From Myrmaecium sp. VS I D KN 1 (taxonomy: Eukaryota; Ascomycota; Dothideomycetes; Valsariales; Valsariaceae), in NCBI GenBank assembly GCA_019775845.1, contig JADQAV010000024.1, positions 124,001 to 188,000 of the forward strand: a stretch of DNA of 64,000 bases, read 5' to 3'. Position 1 is the first letter of the stretch. Each line of letters begins with the position of its first letter. Shown piece after piece: positions 1-10,946 of the stretch. The translations under genes and the position numbers were made by a program. The notes below the pieces were generated by a model that worked only from the letters and a program-made list of their open reading frames with translations, made no database searches and was not told the DNA's origin.

Positions 1-843
1 GACTGACGAAAAGGCAGGCGCCTCAGGCTTAGGCGATAGGTCTGTCGAGGCTCGAGGAGACGAGCCCAGAAGATCGAGAGAGAGCCACGACAGCTATGTT
101 CCTGCCTATTCACAGAGACGCCGCTCAAGAACCCCAGAGTATCGAGATGCTCCGCGGACCGCTCCCCGACCGTTTGCACGTCGAGACGTGCTCAATCCTT
201 CTCCCTATGCCTCCACAAATGCAGGCTCCCTGTCATCGTCCTATCAGCACAGAGACTCTCGTGGTCGATGGTCTCTAGATAGCACACATCGCAGTAAGCT
301 CTAGCCCCTTTCTTATTACCCCCCTTAGAAAACGCCTCCGGAGCATTCGCTAGGATGCTCACTGAGAAAGCCTTGCATGTTCATTGATGGTTTGTATCAT
401 TAGATACATCGCCTCCTGCTCCCACTGCCCGCACCGTCGCTGCTTTTAGCGGCAACGGCAAAGCATCGTCTAGAATTGCAGCTCTCGAACGACTTCAGCA
501 AAATAAGGAGGCTAATCCTGTTAGGCGCGAATCCGCACCAGCGGCGGCCTTGGTCAACCCAGCGGAGAGGATAGATGGCCTGAACTCCAGAAAGCGGAAA
601 CGACAGAGCGAGCCGGCCCCTGAAGCAGAATCCAAGCAGGCCACAGAAAAGCCACCGATGAAATGGCATGAGAGTGCCACAACCCCGTTCAAAGAGTTTA
701 TGGATGCTTATCTGACCTTAAAGAGTGTCCATGGAACCTATGGAAGGCTGGATAGGAGTAGGAAAACCTTAGAGTTGCCGACAAGGGGCATTGATGCGTT
801 GGCTTGGTTGAAAGACACTGGTGACGACGATGACCATACATAA
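1..843 (+). CDS. Unidentified protein, 3' end only (partial)
   Basis: The 5' part lies outside the window. The visible reading frame enters at base 2, is interrupted by an intron at 294-403 (donor GTAAGC, acceptor TAG) and ends at a TAA at 841-843. The first visible exon is rich in Ser, Arg and Tyr (repeated RRSR and SRxPEYRD-like stretches), which looks disordered. The second exon contains a basic SRKRKRQ-type patch that could be a nuclear localisation signal. The last 60 residues (KWHESATTPFKEFMDAYL onward) look more globular, and the protein ends in a run of Asp. I do not recognise the family. The splice joins the two frames cleanly (phase 1), which supports a real gene. Confidence 0.6.
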
Positions 844-1844
844 CTGGTATTTGGTTGTTGAGACGACCTTGTATCGAATGTCTAGGGGTACTGTGTAGCA
901 AGCTGACCTAGGTTCGATCATGCCGGAGATGTATGATCAATACGTGGAAGATACGTTGCTCTAGCCATTGGCTACCTATTTTATTCCGGTCAGCTTCTCA
1001 CTGTTGCAAGGCTGGACAATGCCGTAATCGCGCCTTCAGGATGCATGGTGTAACCTGGATATGGGAGCAGCTTCGTCCGTGCAGTAATTTCCTCACGCCG
1101 ATGCGCAGACTTAATGCAAAGGAGAATATCATCTCAAACTTCACACCCTCACATTCTCTTAACTTCGGCGAACCTATTGCTGTCAACTCCAGGCCACTCA
1201 GTCTGCATGCAGAGGATCCTACTAACCGCACCGCTTACGGACTATGTATGGCTTATGCAAGTGCTCGTATACCACTCTGGGGGGCAACTTCGATGCAGCT
1301 ATACCCCGCAATTCTCGACGAACCACACGTTGCCGTTGGCGAAGATGTCTTTCACAATTCTCAGCTGGTCGCTTAATCATCATGGCAGCTTCATTCGGAG
1401 TAGGTTCTCCGTTCCCGCCTTAGGCTTATTAAGTCGAGCTCCGGTCTGAGCCTTCCCAAGTGTGAATACTCTCTGACCGTGTCCAGCCTCGCCGTGTTGC
1501 AGTGGCATGCAGCGTCGCGTCTTGGAGTCTATCTACAGCCGCTGATTAAGGGCTTCGTAATGGCCTTCAGCAGCAGACCTTTCAGCCGCCATTGAACGCC
1601 ACTGAGTGAAGCTCCGAAACATAGCAGTGGCAGACGTAGCAGCTCCTGAAGTGAACAGCGGTCCGCCGTCTTGGCCATGCGGTGCGATAACTATCGATGA
1701 GAGCAAACTGTTAGAAGGACGGGAAAGCGAGGAAGGTACAAATAGAGGAGATGCCTCTCCAGTTTCTCGGGCTTTCTCTCCGGCAACATCTCGATATAGC
1801 GCACTCACACATCACGACTAAGCAAACCGAGATCATACAACGCC
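844..1844. other. Intergenic, no gene seen
   Basis: About 1 kb between the partial gene and the isochorismatase-like gene. A 147-codon open frame at 933-1376 has no fungal gene character and no splice support, so I left it out. The right end should hold the promoter of the hydrolase gene. Confidence 0.5.
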
Positions 1845-2792
1845 ATGAAGATTGCCCTCGCGATATTGTCCCTTTCTCTCAGCCTTCTCGGTTTCGCTGC
1901 CGCCGACGGTCCTGTCCACCCCCGGTCCACTGAACGGGCATACTTGCTGACATCCCCTAGCCGTCCCCTGGGAGCGTCTCGATGTCAACAACAGCGTAAG
2001 CAATCCTCTGCCTCCCGGATGGCCCGTCAAAGCCTTCGACCACTAACTTTCAAACCAATTAGCTTCTTCTGATCCTCGACCTCCAAGTCGGCTTGTATCA
2101 TGTCGCCCGCGACTTCAACCCCACGCTCTTCCGGGACAACCTTCTCGCTCACGCCGCCCTGGGAACACTCTTCGACATCCCAGTCATCATGACGACCTCC
2201 GCGCAACAAGGGTAAAGCAGCCTCAACTCCCTTCACCCTCCCCACGTAAGCAAGCAAGGAAGAAAGCAGCCCTAACAAAACCACACCACCCTACAGACCC
2301 AACGGCCCCCTCCCCTCCGAAATCCTAACCTGGTACCCCACCGCACCGCTCATCCAGCGCCAAGGCGAAGTCAACGCCTGGGACAACGCAGCCTTCCGGC
2401 AAGCCGTCCAAGCCACGAACCGCACCCAGGTCATCGTCGCCGGCATCACGACCGACGTCTGCACCGCCTTCCTCGCCCTCTCCCTGCGGCAGGCGGGCTA
2501 CGCCGTCTTCGCCAACGTCGAGGCCTCCGGCACCACCTCCGCCCTCGTCCGCGACGTGAGCAACGACCGCATGGCCCGCGCCGGCGTCCAGCTTGTGAGT
2601 CTGTTCGCCATCGTCTGCGATCTGATGCGCGACTGGCGCGGATCGCCGGGGGCGAAGGAGGTTTTGCCTTGGCTGGATCGGTGGATGCCGGCGTATGGGT
2701 TTTTGGCGAGGGCTCATGCGGCGGCGGTGGAGGATGGCGTGCTGATTCCGGGGGAGGAGGACTTGGAGAATGGGACGAGTGTGGAGCTGTGA
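1845..2792 (+). CDS. Secreted isochorismatase-family (YcaC-like) cysteine hydrolase
   Basis: Predicted exons are 1845-1908, 1961-1995, 2063-2211 and 2297-2792, giving about 247 residues. The N terminus (MKIALAILSLSLSLLGFAAA) is a clear signal peptide, so the product should enter the secretory pathway. The mature part has the isochorismatase fold: an Asp-bearing first strand (LLLILDLQVGLYH), the PVIMTTSAQQG segment, and the strand-turn VIVAGITTDVCTAFLA, whose Cys is the expected nucleophile. The spacing and the ERLD motif before the first strand resemble the YcaC group. The substrate is unknown; relatives hydrolyse amide-type bonds. Intron 1 uses a weak donor (GTCCTG), so the join of signal peptide to catalytic domain is the least certain part. 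The later introns have good CTAAC-type branch sites. Confidence 0.82.
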
Positions 2793-3299
2793 AATCTGGA
2801 GGGGGGGAAGGACGGTCGCTTTACTAAGATCGGTGCGGGAAGGATGTGGAAGTGATAACCTTCCTTCAAGGGCTACTCTGTGGGATGGTCGACTTCGCGA
2901 AGAAGAGTATTGAGGGTCTGAGTGTGTATGGAATTTCAGTTGTTGTTATCGTCGTGTATGACTTGGTCCATTTAAGCCTCTAAGAGGGAAGGCTTCTAGT
3001 GCCCGACAACGTTGCCCGATTTCATATCGAGTTTGCGGTATGAAGAGAAGAAAAGAAAAGGGAATTGAAAATATTCCAAATCCAGCCAGCCACCCGCGAC
3101 CGCAGCTGTGGTGAGGAACAAACCCAAAAGAAGGAGGAGAAAGAACAAGTAGAAAATATCATTCAAATCATCCGAACACATCTCGGGGGATCTCGCGGAA
3201 AGGCGCCGGGAAGTGAAAAAGGAGGAGAGCGCCAAAGACCAAGCAGTGAAGCCAGCCTTTGACTCACCGCTACACTTACCTCATATACTAGTTCCTTCA
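2793..3299. other. Convergent 3' intergenic region
   Basis: About 500 bp between the 3' ends of the hydrolase and the lysozyme-like gene on the opposite strand. I see only a purine-rich tract around 3045-3160 and no gene. Confidence 0.5.
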
Positions 3300-4227
3300 T
3301 CAATAGCACTCTCCCGCAGTCCTCACTCCACACACCTGTGCACTCTTCAAGCACCCTGCCAGCTCACCGTTCCACCCCAACAATCTATTCGCGACATCGC
3401 TCGCGTACGGGCTGCCACCCGCATTCAAATCGTCGCTCGACAACGTGCCCTTATTATACGCGCGCGCAGCCGCGAACGGATTGCCCGCAAACTCGTTACT
3501 GATCCAACTGACGCCGTTGAAGTAGCCCAACAGGCCCGGGATGCCCTGCGCGTTGCCGCTGGCCGCGGGAGTGGTGCCGTAGACGCCCCAGAGCAGCATT
3601 TGCTTGATGGCTCCGTATTGACCGAGGGTGGAGACCATGGCGTCGTAGGACTGCGAGCCGGCGGGGGCTTGCATGAGGCCGCAGTTGTCTGGGATGCCGT
3701 CGCTGTTGACGTCGAGGCCGGTGCACTGGACTTGGATGTGGCCAGTGGACTGAGGGTGGATATCAGTCTAAAGTGACATGGTGTGGTTGACGATTTAGTG
3801 CACTTACCTCCTGCATGATAACCGCGAGGATAAAGCGGGCATCGACCTGACTCTCCTGGCTCACTTCTTCAATCGCCTGACGGATGTCATTGGCTTCATC
3901 CGCGGTAGTGCCCGTCTGGAGTATCACGGGCTGGTTGATGAGCCACATGTTGTCGAAGCTAACCCACTCGTCGATCGGGGCCTGGGCAACGTAGTCACTG
4001 AGGGTGCCTGGAGTGATGCAAGTGTAGACACTGGAAGGATCTGAAGGCGCATCGGCACCAGCTTCGGTAGAGGCCGAGTACCAAGTGGCGGTAGTAGCCC
4101 TGATGGAAGTGTCGCCAAAGGTGACAGCGCGGGAAACGAGCTGATCTGGGACGGGAGCCGCAATGGCAACAGGTGCAATCAAGAAGAGGACGGCCATCAA
4201 GGCACGTGTAGACTTAAGGAAAGACAT
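3300..4227 (-). CDS. Secreted lysozyme-like (SLT-type fold) protein
   Basis: Two exons, 4227-3808 and 3749-3300, joined by an intron with donor GTAAGT and acceptor CAG, encode about 289 residues. The first 23 or so residues (MSFLKSTRALMAVLFLIAPV) form a signal peptide. Across the splice junction the protein reads ARFILAVIMQE-STGH, followed by NCGLMQAP. An Glu-Ser helix end followed by a GLMQ strand is the layout of the catalytic region of lytic-transglycosylase/lysozyme-like domains, so the Glu is the likely acid catalyst. The protein ends in a Cys-containing segment (CLKSAQVCG). A role in attacking bacterial or fungal wall polymers is an inference from the fold; the substrate is not evident. 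The 5' end is fixed by the signal peptide. Confidence 0.75.
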
Positions 4228-5415
4228 TGTAGTTGGAAAAGGAGTGACTGTGCTTTGTAAAAGAAAGACTTGCGAAGCTGAGAAGGGAACAGCTGCTGAG
4301 CACTCGATGATTTTAAAGAAAGTGAGGTGCAGGTTGAATTACGGACGAAGACATGCAACAAGGAGATTCTTATATGGCCGACAAGCGAGGGGAGAGACGG
4401 GATGTTAGGACGAAAGATCACGGGACAACCAATGGAAAATGCCGAGTAAATGCGACGATGACGGAAAGAAATTGCGGACTCGATAGGCCCAGGCATGGTA
4501 ATACCTTAAGTAGAACGAGGTCACAAATACACAAGATGCTGTCCGGGATGTTCTCCCAGTGGGGTCATCAGCTGGCTCGAAAGGACGATAGAATCTCCCA
4601 TGGCTACGGGCATGCTATACCCATCATCCCACTCCAAGTCCGCTTCCGGAGGCTTCACGTAGCGGCCGTACACTACTGTACGTCGTCGGTGTTGGAAGTG
4701 TTGGGGGTGTTGGTAGGCGACGAGGCCATGGTGTCAGACACTGACCGAAAGCAACCCGTTGTCTTCCATAAAGAGAACGCGAGCTTGAAGCATCCGTCAG
4801 CTTGTTGTTCTCAACACAGCATTGGGTTTGGAGCGGGGTGAGATGAAGAAGTTCGCATGGTGGAAGAGCGAGGGAGGATGTTGTCTCTTGTTGGCTCGTT
4901 GCTTTTCTTATCCCTCACCACCTCGTTGACTCAGCCTCGCTTGTCCCGCAACTCCCGTCCGCGACTGCACCATTACTTCTTACTTTTCTTTCACACTCAT
5001 GACTGAATGAAGCCTGCTTCTACACTCAATTAGGATCTGTTACAGAGGGTTATTCGGGAAAGAGTTGCAGTTTCACGTCCATCTTTGTGTGCGTACTCCT
5101 GCTTCTACCGCTTCCTATTATATATATTCACAAGGTACATCCCTACATCTATGTACTTGATCGAACCGTAATACAACCACAGATTACGGGCCGTCCCACC
5201 AACTTGTGGGGGACGAAAAGGGGACACAGTAGGACACTCCTACATCGCTTTGTGGCGTTGTTGCAGTCACCATGGGCATCCTTGTCTTTATATTACAATT
5301 TTAACTATTTTCTTAACATTCAAACCAGTTCGACATGCTAGGGTCTGCGAAATAACTGTACACAACACCTACGTTAACGGACAAGCAGTGACCCAGGAAC
5401 GCTCACATCGCGCTC
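4228..5415. other. Intergenic, no supported gene
   Basis: This 1.2 kb stretch holds the promoter of the lysozyme-like gene at its left end and the 3' flank of the kynurenine monooxygenase gene at its right. Open frames at 4353-4841 and 5087-5341 have composition unlike the neighbouring genes and no domain I recognise. Confidence 0.5.
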
Positions 5416-7241
5416 TCAAGTGAACGTCCTCGCCATTCCATCAGCCCATTCCGCTAAGCCGCTGAACACCCTTCCGATTCCCCTCCCCGGCCCTGTCCCA
5501 CGCAATCTCCACACAGCCGTAGCAACCGTCACCCCAACCATCCCAGTCAGGACACTCTGGATGACCGCCGCCAAGATCCTCCCCTGCTTCTGCGCCCTCT
5601 TCTCCACCACCGAGTACCGTTCGTTCCCAAAGCTCACACGCGAATACTGCGTTGCCCAGCCCAAGCTCGGGAACCATGCATTCAACATCTCCTCCGTCCA
5701 CTTCCGGAGTCGGTAGATGGGGGAACGGACGTCGCTTCGCATCTCCTGGTAGTTGCGTAGGGCAAGATCGTTAATCGCGGCCGCGTCCGGGGCGCGTTGA
5801 GCCGAGTAGGCTTCAAGTGCCTCTGCGCGTGCTGCACGGATGAAGTCGTCGTTGGTGATGTAGCTGGGAGCCGCGTGAAGGTCGAGGAGGTCGAAGAGCA
5901 CGCGCACGTCTTCAAGCCCGGCGTTCATGCCTTGTCCGTAGAAGGGAACCATGGCATGGGCGGCATCGCCCAGGATGACAACCGAGGAGGAGAAGTGGTA
6001 TGGTGAGCACTTGATGGAGATCAAGGGCAGGTGGGGGTTTGTCGTATACTGCTTGAGCAAGTCCTGCTCGGAGATCAAGTTCGGCACGACGCCTGGGAAG
6101 TGACGGTGGAAGAAGGAAACCAAGTCATTTGGGTGGGCATCGAGCTCGAGAAATCGAGACGCTGGCAGGAAAAGCGTGCTGGTGAAGGACTTGTCTAAGG
6201 ACGGAATTGCAATGAACATAAATAAGCCACCGGGCCAGATGTGAAGATGATTAGGAGAAATGGCAAAGTCAGTCCCTGCGGCAGTTTCCTTAGGCGGAAC
6301 CCGGAACTCGCACCAGAGCGTGTCAATATACTCTTGGTGATAGGACATCCGGGTGTATTTCATGAGGTGATAACGAACTGCAGAGTGAGCTCCGTCGGCG
6401 CCAATCATGAAATCGAACGGCACTTCGATTTCCTCACCGTGGCCGCCAGGGGACTGCTGTGTTGGATTCTGAGCGTTATCTGTACGTGATTCTCTCTTTT
6501 CGAACCAAGCTAGGCGCTTTTTGAAATCGGCACCGACAAGTTTGTGATTGAAGCGGATCTTGACGTTGGGCATTGCTTCCAAAGTGTCCAGGAGGATCTT
6601 GTTGAGACCCGCTCGGTCGACGGCACGGATGAACTACTCATACTTAGATATTTCATCTGGCTGCGTTGCGAGGTATGGAGTTGTTACCCTTCCGTGAACG
6701 TCATAGAGTTGGGGTTCCTCATACAGCGCACCCAACCTCTCGCCATGGATCATCCGTCCATACATGGGAATGGTGTCATTCAGGACACTCTCCACAAGCC
6801 CAGGAACATTGGCTTTCTTGAGGGAGTTGATTCCACGCTCAGAGAGAGCCAGGTTGATGGACTTGGTGAAGTTCAGAGGCGTAATTGAAGGGTCACGGAG
6901 GTCTAGTACAGAAGTCAGTTTTCGGCAAAGCACGGAAGCGGTAGTGTAACATCAATGATGTTTTCTTTTTAATCAAAACGACAAGAACAGCAAATTGAAG
7001 AAGAACGAATCTGTGGTTTCCATAATGCTACAACGAGTATTGGAAATGGACATGGTCTTTGATTTTCTCGCACCATTATGACAAGAGTCTTAATTCTTCA
7101 GCTTGGATGCGGAATTTCCTCACCTCCTCGCAACTCATATATCTCGACATCACCGCCTCTCTGAGCGGCATAAATAGCGGCTAGCGACCCGACAGGTCCA
7201 GCGCCGACAACGACAGTTTTCTGTGTCTTTTCGGGCTCCAT
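5416..7241 (-). CDS. BNA4: Kynurenine 3-monooxygenase
   Basis: This FAD- and NADPH-dependent enzyme hydroxylates L-kynurenine to 3-hydroxykynurenine in de novo NAD synthesis from tryptophan, at the mitochondrial outer membrane. Exons 7241-7124, 6902-6688 and 6633-5416 give about 516 residues, the family's usual size. Visible motifs are the dinucleotide-binding [13 protein letters not shown] near residue 12, the YELRGDLRDPS segment made by the first splice, [18 protein letters not shown] made by the second, the [10 protein letters not shown] motif near 190 and the second FAD motif [21 protein letters not shown] near 335 (shown as one motif, 21 residues minus its last). A hydrophobic C-terminal segment ([20 protein letters not shown]) is the expected membrane anchor. 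Intron 2 is 54 bp and in frame with a TAG at its 3' end, so an unspliced reading looks broken although the gene is intact. It shares a 461-bp divergent promoter with the methionine aminopeptidase gene. Confidence 0.93.
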
Positions 7242-7702
7242 GTTGGGGAATCTCGGTTGGCGAGAACCTGGGCCGAGGATCAAGTCAAGGTTACCCGGCT
7301 CGAAGCAAGGTGGATGCTTGACGGCAATGCGCGCAGTCACATCCCCGGCATTTCCGTTCCGCACGCCGATTCCGCCCCGCGGGATCCCCCCACTATCCAC
7401 TGGCAGGGTCTAAGCGCGGGCTAGACTGGAAGCGGTCATGATGCGCTGAGGTAACGGCTGGACCCTGTGGCACGCGTGAACTCCGTGCGCCGAGATTTCT
7501 CATCGGCGTTGAACAGATCTCCATATTTCCCATATATATCCGAGGAATATCTCGCCTTTTCCGGCCCTCAAGGCGTGTACTCCTCTCTGCTCAAAGAAAG
7601 ATATAAGCCTTGCCGCCCCTTTCCCGATCTCTTGCAGTATACCCCTCGCCGAGGCTTGATCTCAACTAGTATTCAATTTCCTCTCGTGATCTGAGAAGCG
7701 CA
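7242..7702. promoter_or_regulatory. Divergent promoter region, BNA4 / MAP1
   Basis: This 461-bp gap separates the start codons of two genes transcribed away from each other, so it must hold both promoters. I did not identify specific factor sites. A longer in-frame 5' extension of the BNA4 frame exists up to 7400, but the codons upstream of the ATG at 7241 do not resemble the family. Confidence 0.5.
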
Positions 7703-9078
7703 ATGGCCACGGAAGTTGCGACCAAGCGCAAGTGCTTGGGGAAGGACTGCGGAAATGAGGCCACCTCATTGCAGTGCCCGACATGCCAGAAGATGGGCAA
7801 GGAGAGCTTCTTCTGCTCGCAGGACTGCTTCAAGCGCAATTGGGTAAAGAGTAACCCATGCCTCGGAAGTTGCGCAGAAACGGCTAACATCGGCTCCAGA
7901 GCGATCACAGGCAGATTCACAAGTCTCAAAGTAATCTCCTCCGCAGCATCATTCCTCCGAAAGTCGTTTCTAAGCCCGATCCAGCAACCGGTCACTTCAA
8001 CCCGTTCCCTACGTACCCTTTCACTGGCTCTCTGAGGCCCGTCTACCCGCTCTCTCCCCGTAGAGAAGTCCCTAAGAAGATTCAACACCCCGACTATGCA
8101 AAGGATGGCATTCCTCATTCCGAGCAGGTGTTCGTCGGCAGGAACAAGATCAAGATTCTGACCCCGAAGGAACAAGAGGGCATGCGCAAGGTGTGCCGAT
8201 TGGCGCGTGAGGTTTTGGATATTGCTGCCAGAGAAGCGCGCCCGGGTGTTACTACGGATTATATTGATGAGATTGTGCACAAGGCCTGTCTGGAAAGGGA
8301 CGTAAGTGGAAACCGACGCAGCATTCCAAGATCTATGGCCTAACATTGCTAGTCTTACCCCTCCCCGCTCAACTATTGCCATTTCCCGAAGTCTGTGTGC
8401 ACATCGCCAAACGAGGTTATCTGTCACGGGATCCCCGACCAGCGCGTTCTCCAGGATGGAGATATTCTTAACATCGACGTTACTCTCTACCACGGAGGCT
8501 TCCACGGCGATCTGAACGAAACCTACTACATCGGTGATAAGGCCAAGGCTGATCCGGACTCCGTCCGAGTGGTTGAGACCGCAAGAGATTGCTTAGACGA
8601 AGCAATCAAGATCGTGAAGCCAGGCACCCTGTTCAGAGAATACGGAAACGTGATCGAGAAGCTCGCAAAGAGCAGGAACACCAGCGTTGTCAAGACCTAC
8701 TGTGGTCACGGCATCAACCAACTTTTCCACTGCGCCCCTAACGTTCCCCATTACGCCAAGAACAAGGCTGTAGGCGAAGCTAAACCGGGCATGTGCTTCA
8801 CGATCGAACCCATGATCACCTTGGGCACTCACAGAGACAAGACCTGGCCCGATGACTGGACCAGTGTCACTGCGGATGGTTCCAGGACCGCACAATTCGG
8901 TAAGTTTTAGAAGCAGCGCTGCCACGCCTGCGAGACATAGCTAATTGGCGTCGTAGAACACACCCTTCTTGTCACCGAAGATGGTGTGGAAATCCTCACC
9001 GCCAGGTTGCCGGACTCGCCTGGTGGGCCGATACCGATTCCTGCTGCCAGCAATGGCGAGGCTGCCCCCACTGCGTGA
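7703..9078 (+). CDS. MAP1: Methionine aminopeptidase 1
   Basis: This cytosolic, ribosome-associated metalloprotease removes initiator Met from nascent chains. Exons 7703-7843, 7900-8301, 8353-8899 and 8957-9078 give about 403 residues. The N terminus carries the eukaryote-specific zinc finger ([10 protein letters not shown], then CPTC and CSQDC), which docks the enzyme on the ribosome; the first splice restores the SDHRQIHK segment. The catalytic domain shows His in ICHGIP, the metal ligand Asp pair in NIDVT and GDLNET, His in [11 protein letters not shown], Glu in TIEPM and the last Glu in the spliced AQFEHTLL. All expected ligands are present. It is divergent from the kynurenine monooxygenase gene. 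Confidence 0.95.
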
Positions 9079-9680
9079 GTCCATTAAAGTATGTATAGCA
9101 TAAGGTAGCATTGAGTGGTGTTGGGGCGCGTAGATACCGAAGTAGGTATACATTTAGTAGAAGTAGTAGTAGTTACGGCCTGCATATCTTTTGCTGATTA
9201 GCAAATAACGATGTGATTCCTGAGCATGAAAAGGACCTCCGTTGATTCCATTTGTTCACATGTGAGAAAGGCCCCGAGTTCGGCGTAGCGCGGCCAGGGT
9301 GGGGTCCACTGGCAAAATCGGCCCAAACGAGCGAAAGTCGTGCCAACAAGCAAGACCTTGAACGTCATCCCATCTCCAGCTCTCAAGTCCGCACCTTACC
9401 GCGTCGTCCCCCGTGAACACAGCCTGCATTCACCTCCTCGCCCTGCCTTCAATCTCCTGCAGCTCTCTAAAGCATTTCCAGCTGATCAGGCCCACTACCT
9501 TGCATTTACTAGCCACTTCCAACCGAGTTAATCGGCCAGGCCGCGCACTACCGATCGCGACGTCAAGCTACACATAATAATAGCTGTCAGCTTGAATCCA
9601 AACAGGACATAACCGCACCCCACACGATCGCAAATTAATATTTGTTTTTTGCAACATATACCTCGAGCTTAGCTTTCGCA
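9079..9680. other. Intergenic, ERV14 promoter
   Basis: About 600 bp between the MAP1 stop and the ERV14 start. I see no gene; an AT-rich stretch near 9630-9660 lies just upstream of ERV14. Confidence 0.45.
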
Positions 9681-10315
9681 ATGTCTGGAGAAGCGTGGCT
9701 GTATCTGTTGGCGGTATTGATCAATGCCGTCAATCTGTTTATGCAAGTTTTCTTCACCATCATGTACAGCGATCTCGAATGGTAAGTGCTCACTGTATCA
9801 GATGGTCAAATATATGACTAGCGATGCTTTGCATTGCTTATTTGTGCGCTCTTTCCACCGCCGACTGACTTCGTTTACAGTGATTATATCAACCCTATCG
9901 ACCTGTGCAATCGTCTCAACTCCTACATCGTCCCTGAAGCCGTTGTTCACGCTTTCTTGAGCTTCCTTTTCCTTATCAATGGATACTGGATCGCATTCAT
10001 TCTCAACCTGCCTCTTCTGGCGTGGAACGGAAAGAAGTATGTGCCCCTCATCGCCTGTGCGCATTGCTCGTACGGAAGTGCTGACGCAAAATCCTGCAGG
10101 ATCTTCGAGAACCAGCATCTCTTGGATGCCACTGAGATCTTCAGAAAGCTGAACGTGCACAAGAAGGTAGACACACGCCTCGCCGAATGATCCCCTCGCA
10201 ATTGTGCTAATAATCTGTCCAGGAATCCTTCATCAAGCTTGGTTTCCATCTGATCATGTTCTTCTTCTACCTCTACTCCATGATCGTCGCCTTGATCCGC
10301 GACGATACGCAGTGA
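9681..10315 (+). CDS. ERV14: Cornichon-family ER cargo receptor Erv14
   Basis: Erv14 is a small membrane protein that recruits transmembrane cargo into COPII vesicles leaving the ER. Four exons (9681-9781, 9881-10036, 10100-10166, 10223-10315) give 138 residues, exactly the length of the yeast protein. The sequence shows the first membrane helix ([20 protein letters not shown]), the conserved [14 protein letters not shown] loop, a second hydrophobic stretch around [19 protein letters not shown], the [17 protein letters not shown] segment that contains the cargo-binding region in relatives, and a final helix ending in ALIRDDTQ. The dense intron structure is typical for this family in filamentous fungi. 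Confidence 0.96.
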
Positions 10316-10946
10316 ATTCGGTCGGAAGCCGCTCGCGCTATGCGGCATGGGAAAGCCTACTGATAAGCCCTTACGGGGTTGTAAAAGCCTGGTTACATGT
10401 GCGCAGGCCGAGAATTCTGTATCTGAGGAGGAAGAGTAGGCGGAGTCGTAGAGACTCTAGGTGGTAGCGGAAGGATAGAGAGGGGTCGGAAGAGCCGCGT
10501 GAGGAGGGGGATGGGAGGAGGAAGAGTTGTAACAACAATGCCTTGACGTAAATGGTATGGCAGGAGCGCGCAGTTGCACCGGAGCTGGGTGGAGATGATG
10601 CACCCTGTCTGAGAGCACGTGGAAGCCCTATACAATATAGTAGTTGGATGAAGCACTTGCTATCATATGTTTTTCTCTCCAAGAGCCCACCCTGTTCTTC
10701 AGGGGTGCTTTCCCTGTTATGCGCATGCTGGTAGCAGCTAATGAACACCGTGACACTGTATTAGATGAGTCTAGTAGGAGTAGCAACCAGGCCGGATGAG
10801 TGTACGGAGGTGCCTGCAAGACCTACCAACGGCTTGAGGCCTTGCGGCCTGAATATCCTTATCCGATCCCATCATCTTGGCATCGCCCGGGCATCTCTTC
10901 CCCGAACCACATCACCGAACCAAAGGCACATCGCCAAAAGCACAAC
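10316..10946. other. Intergenic, PRP17 5' flank
   Basis: About 630 bp upstream of the chosen PRP17 start. An ATG at 10765 opens a 61-codon frame beginning MSLVG. Prp17 proteins often begin with similar residues, so an additional upstream exon cannot be excluded. Confidence 0.4.

Noticed and set aside
905-930. GGTTCGATC resembling a tRNA B box
   Set aside because: No A box at the right distance and no cloverleaf could be drawn around it.
4353-4841. 162-codon open frame on the plus strand
   Set aside because: It lies upstream of the lysozyme-like gene on the other strand, has mixed low-quality composition and no recognisable domain.
6634-6687. In-frame TAG in the kynurenine monooxygenase gene, suggesting a pseudogene
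   Set aside because: The stop is the acceptor end of a 54-bp intron. Removing it joins YDVHGR to [12 protein letters not shown], the expected family sequence.
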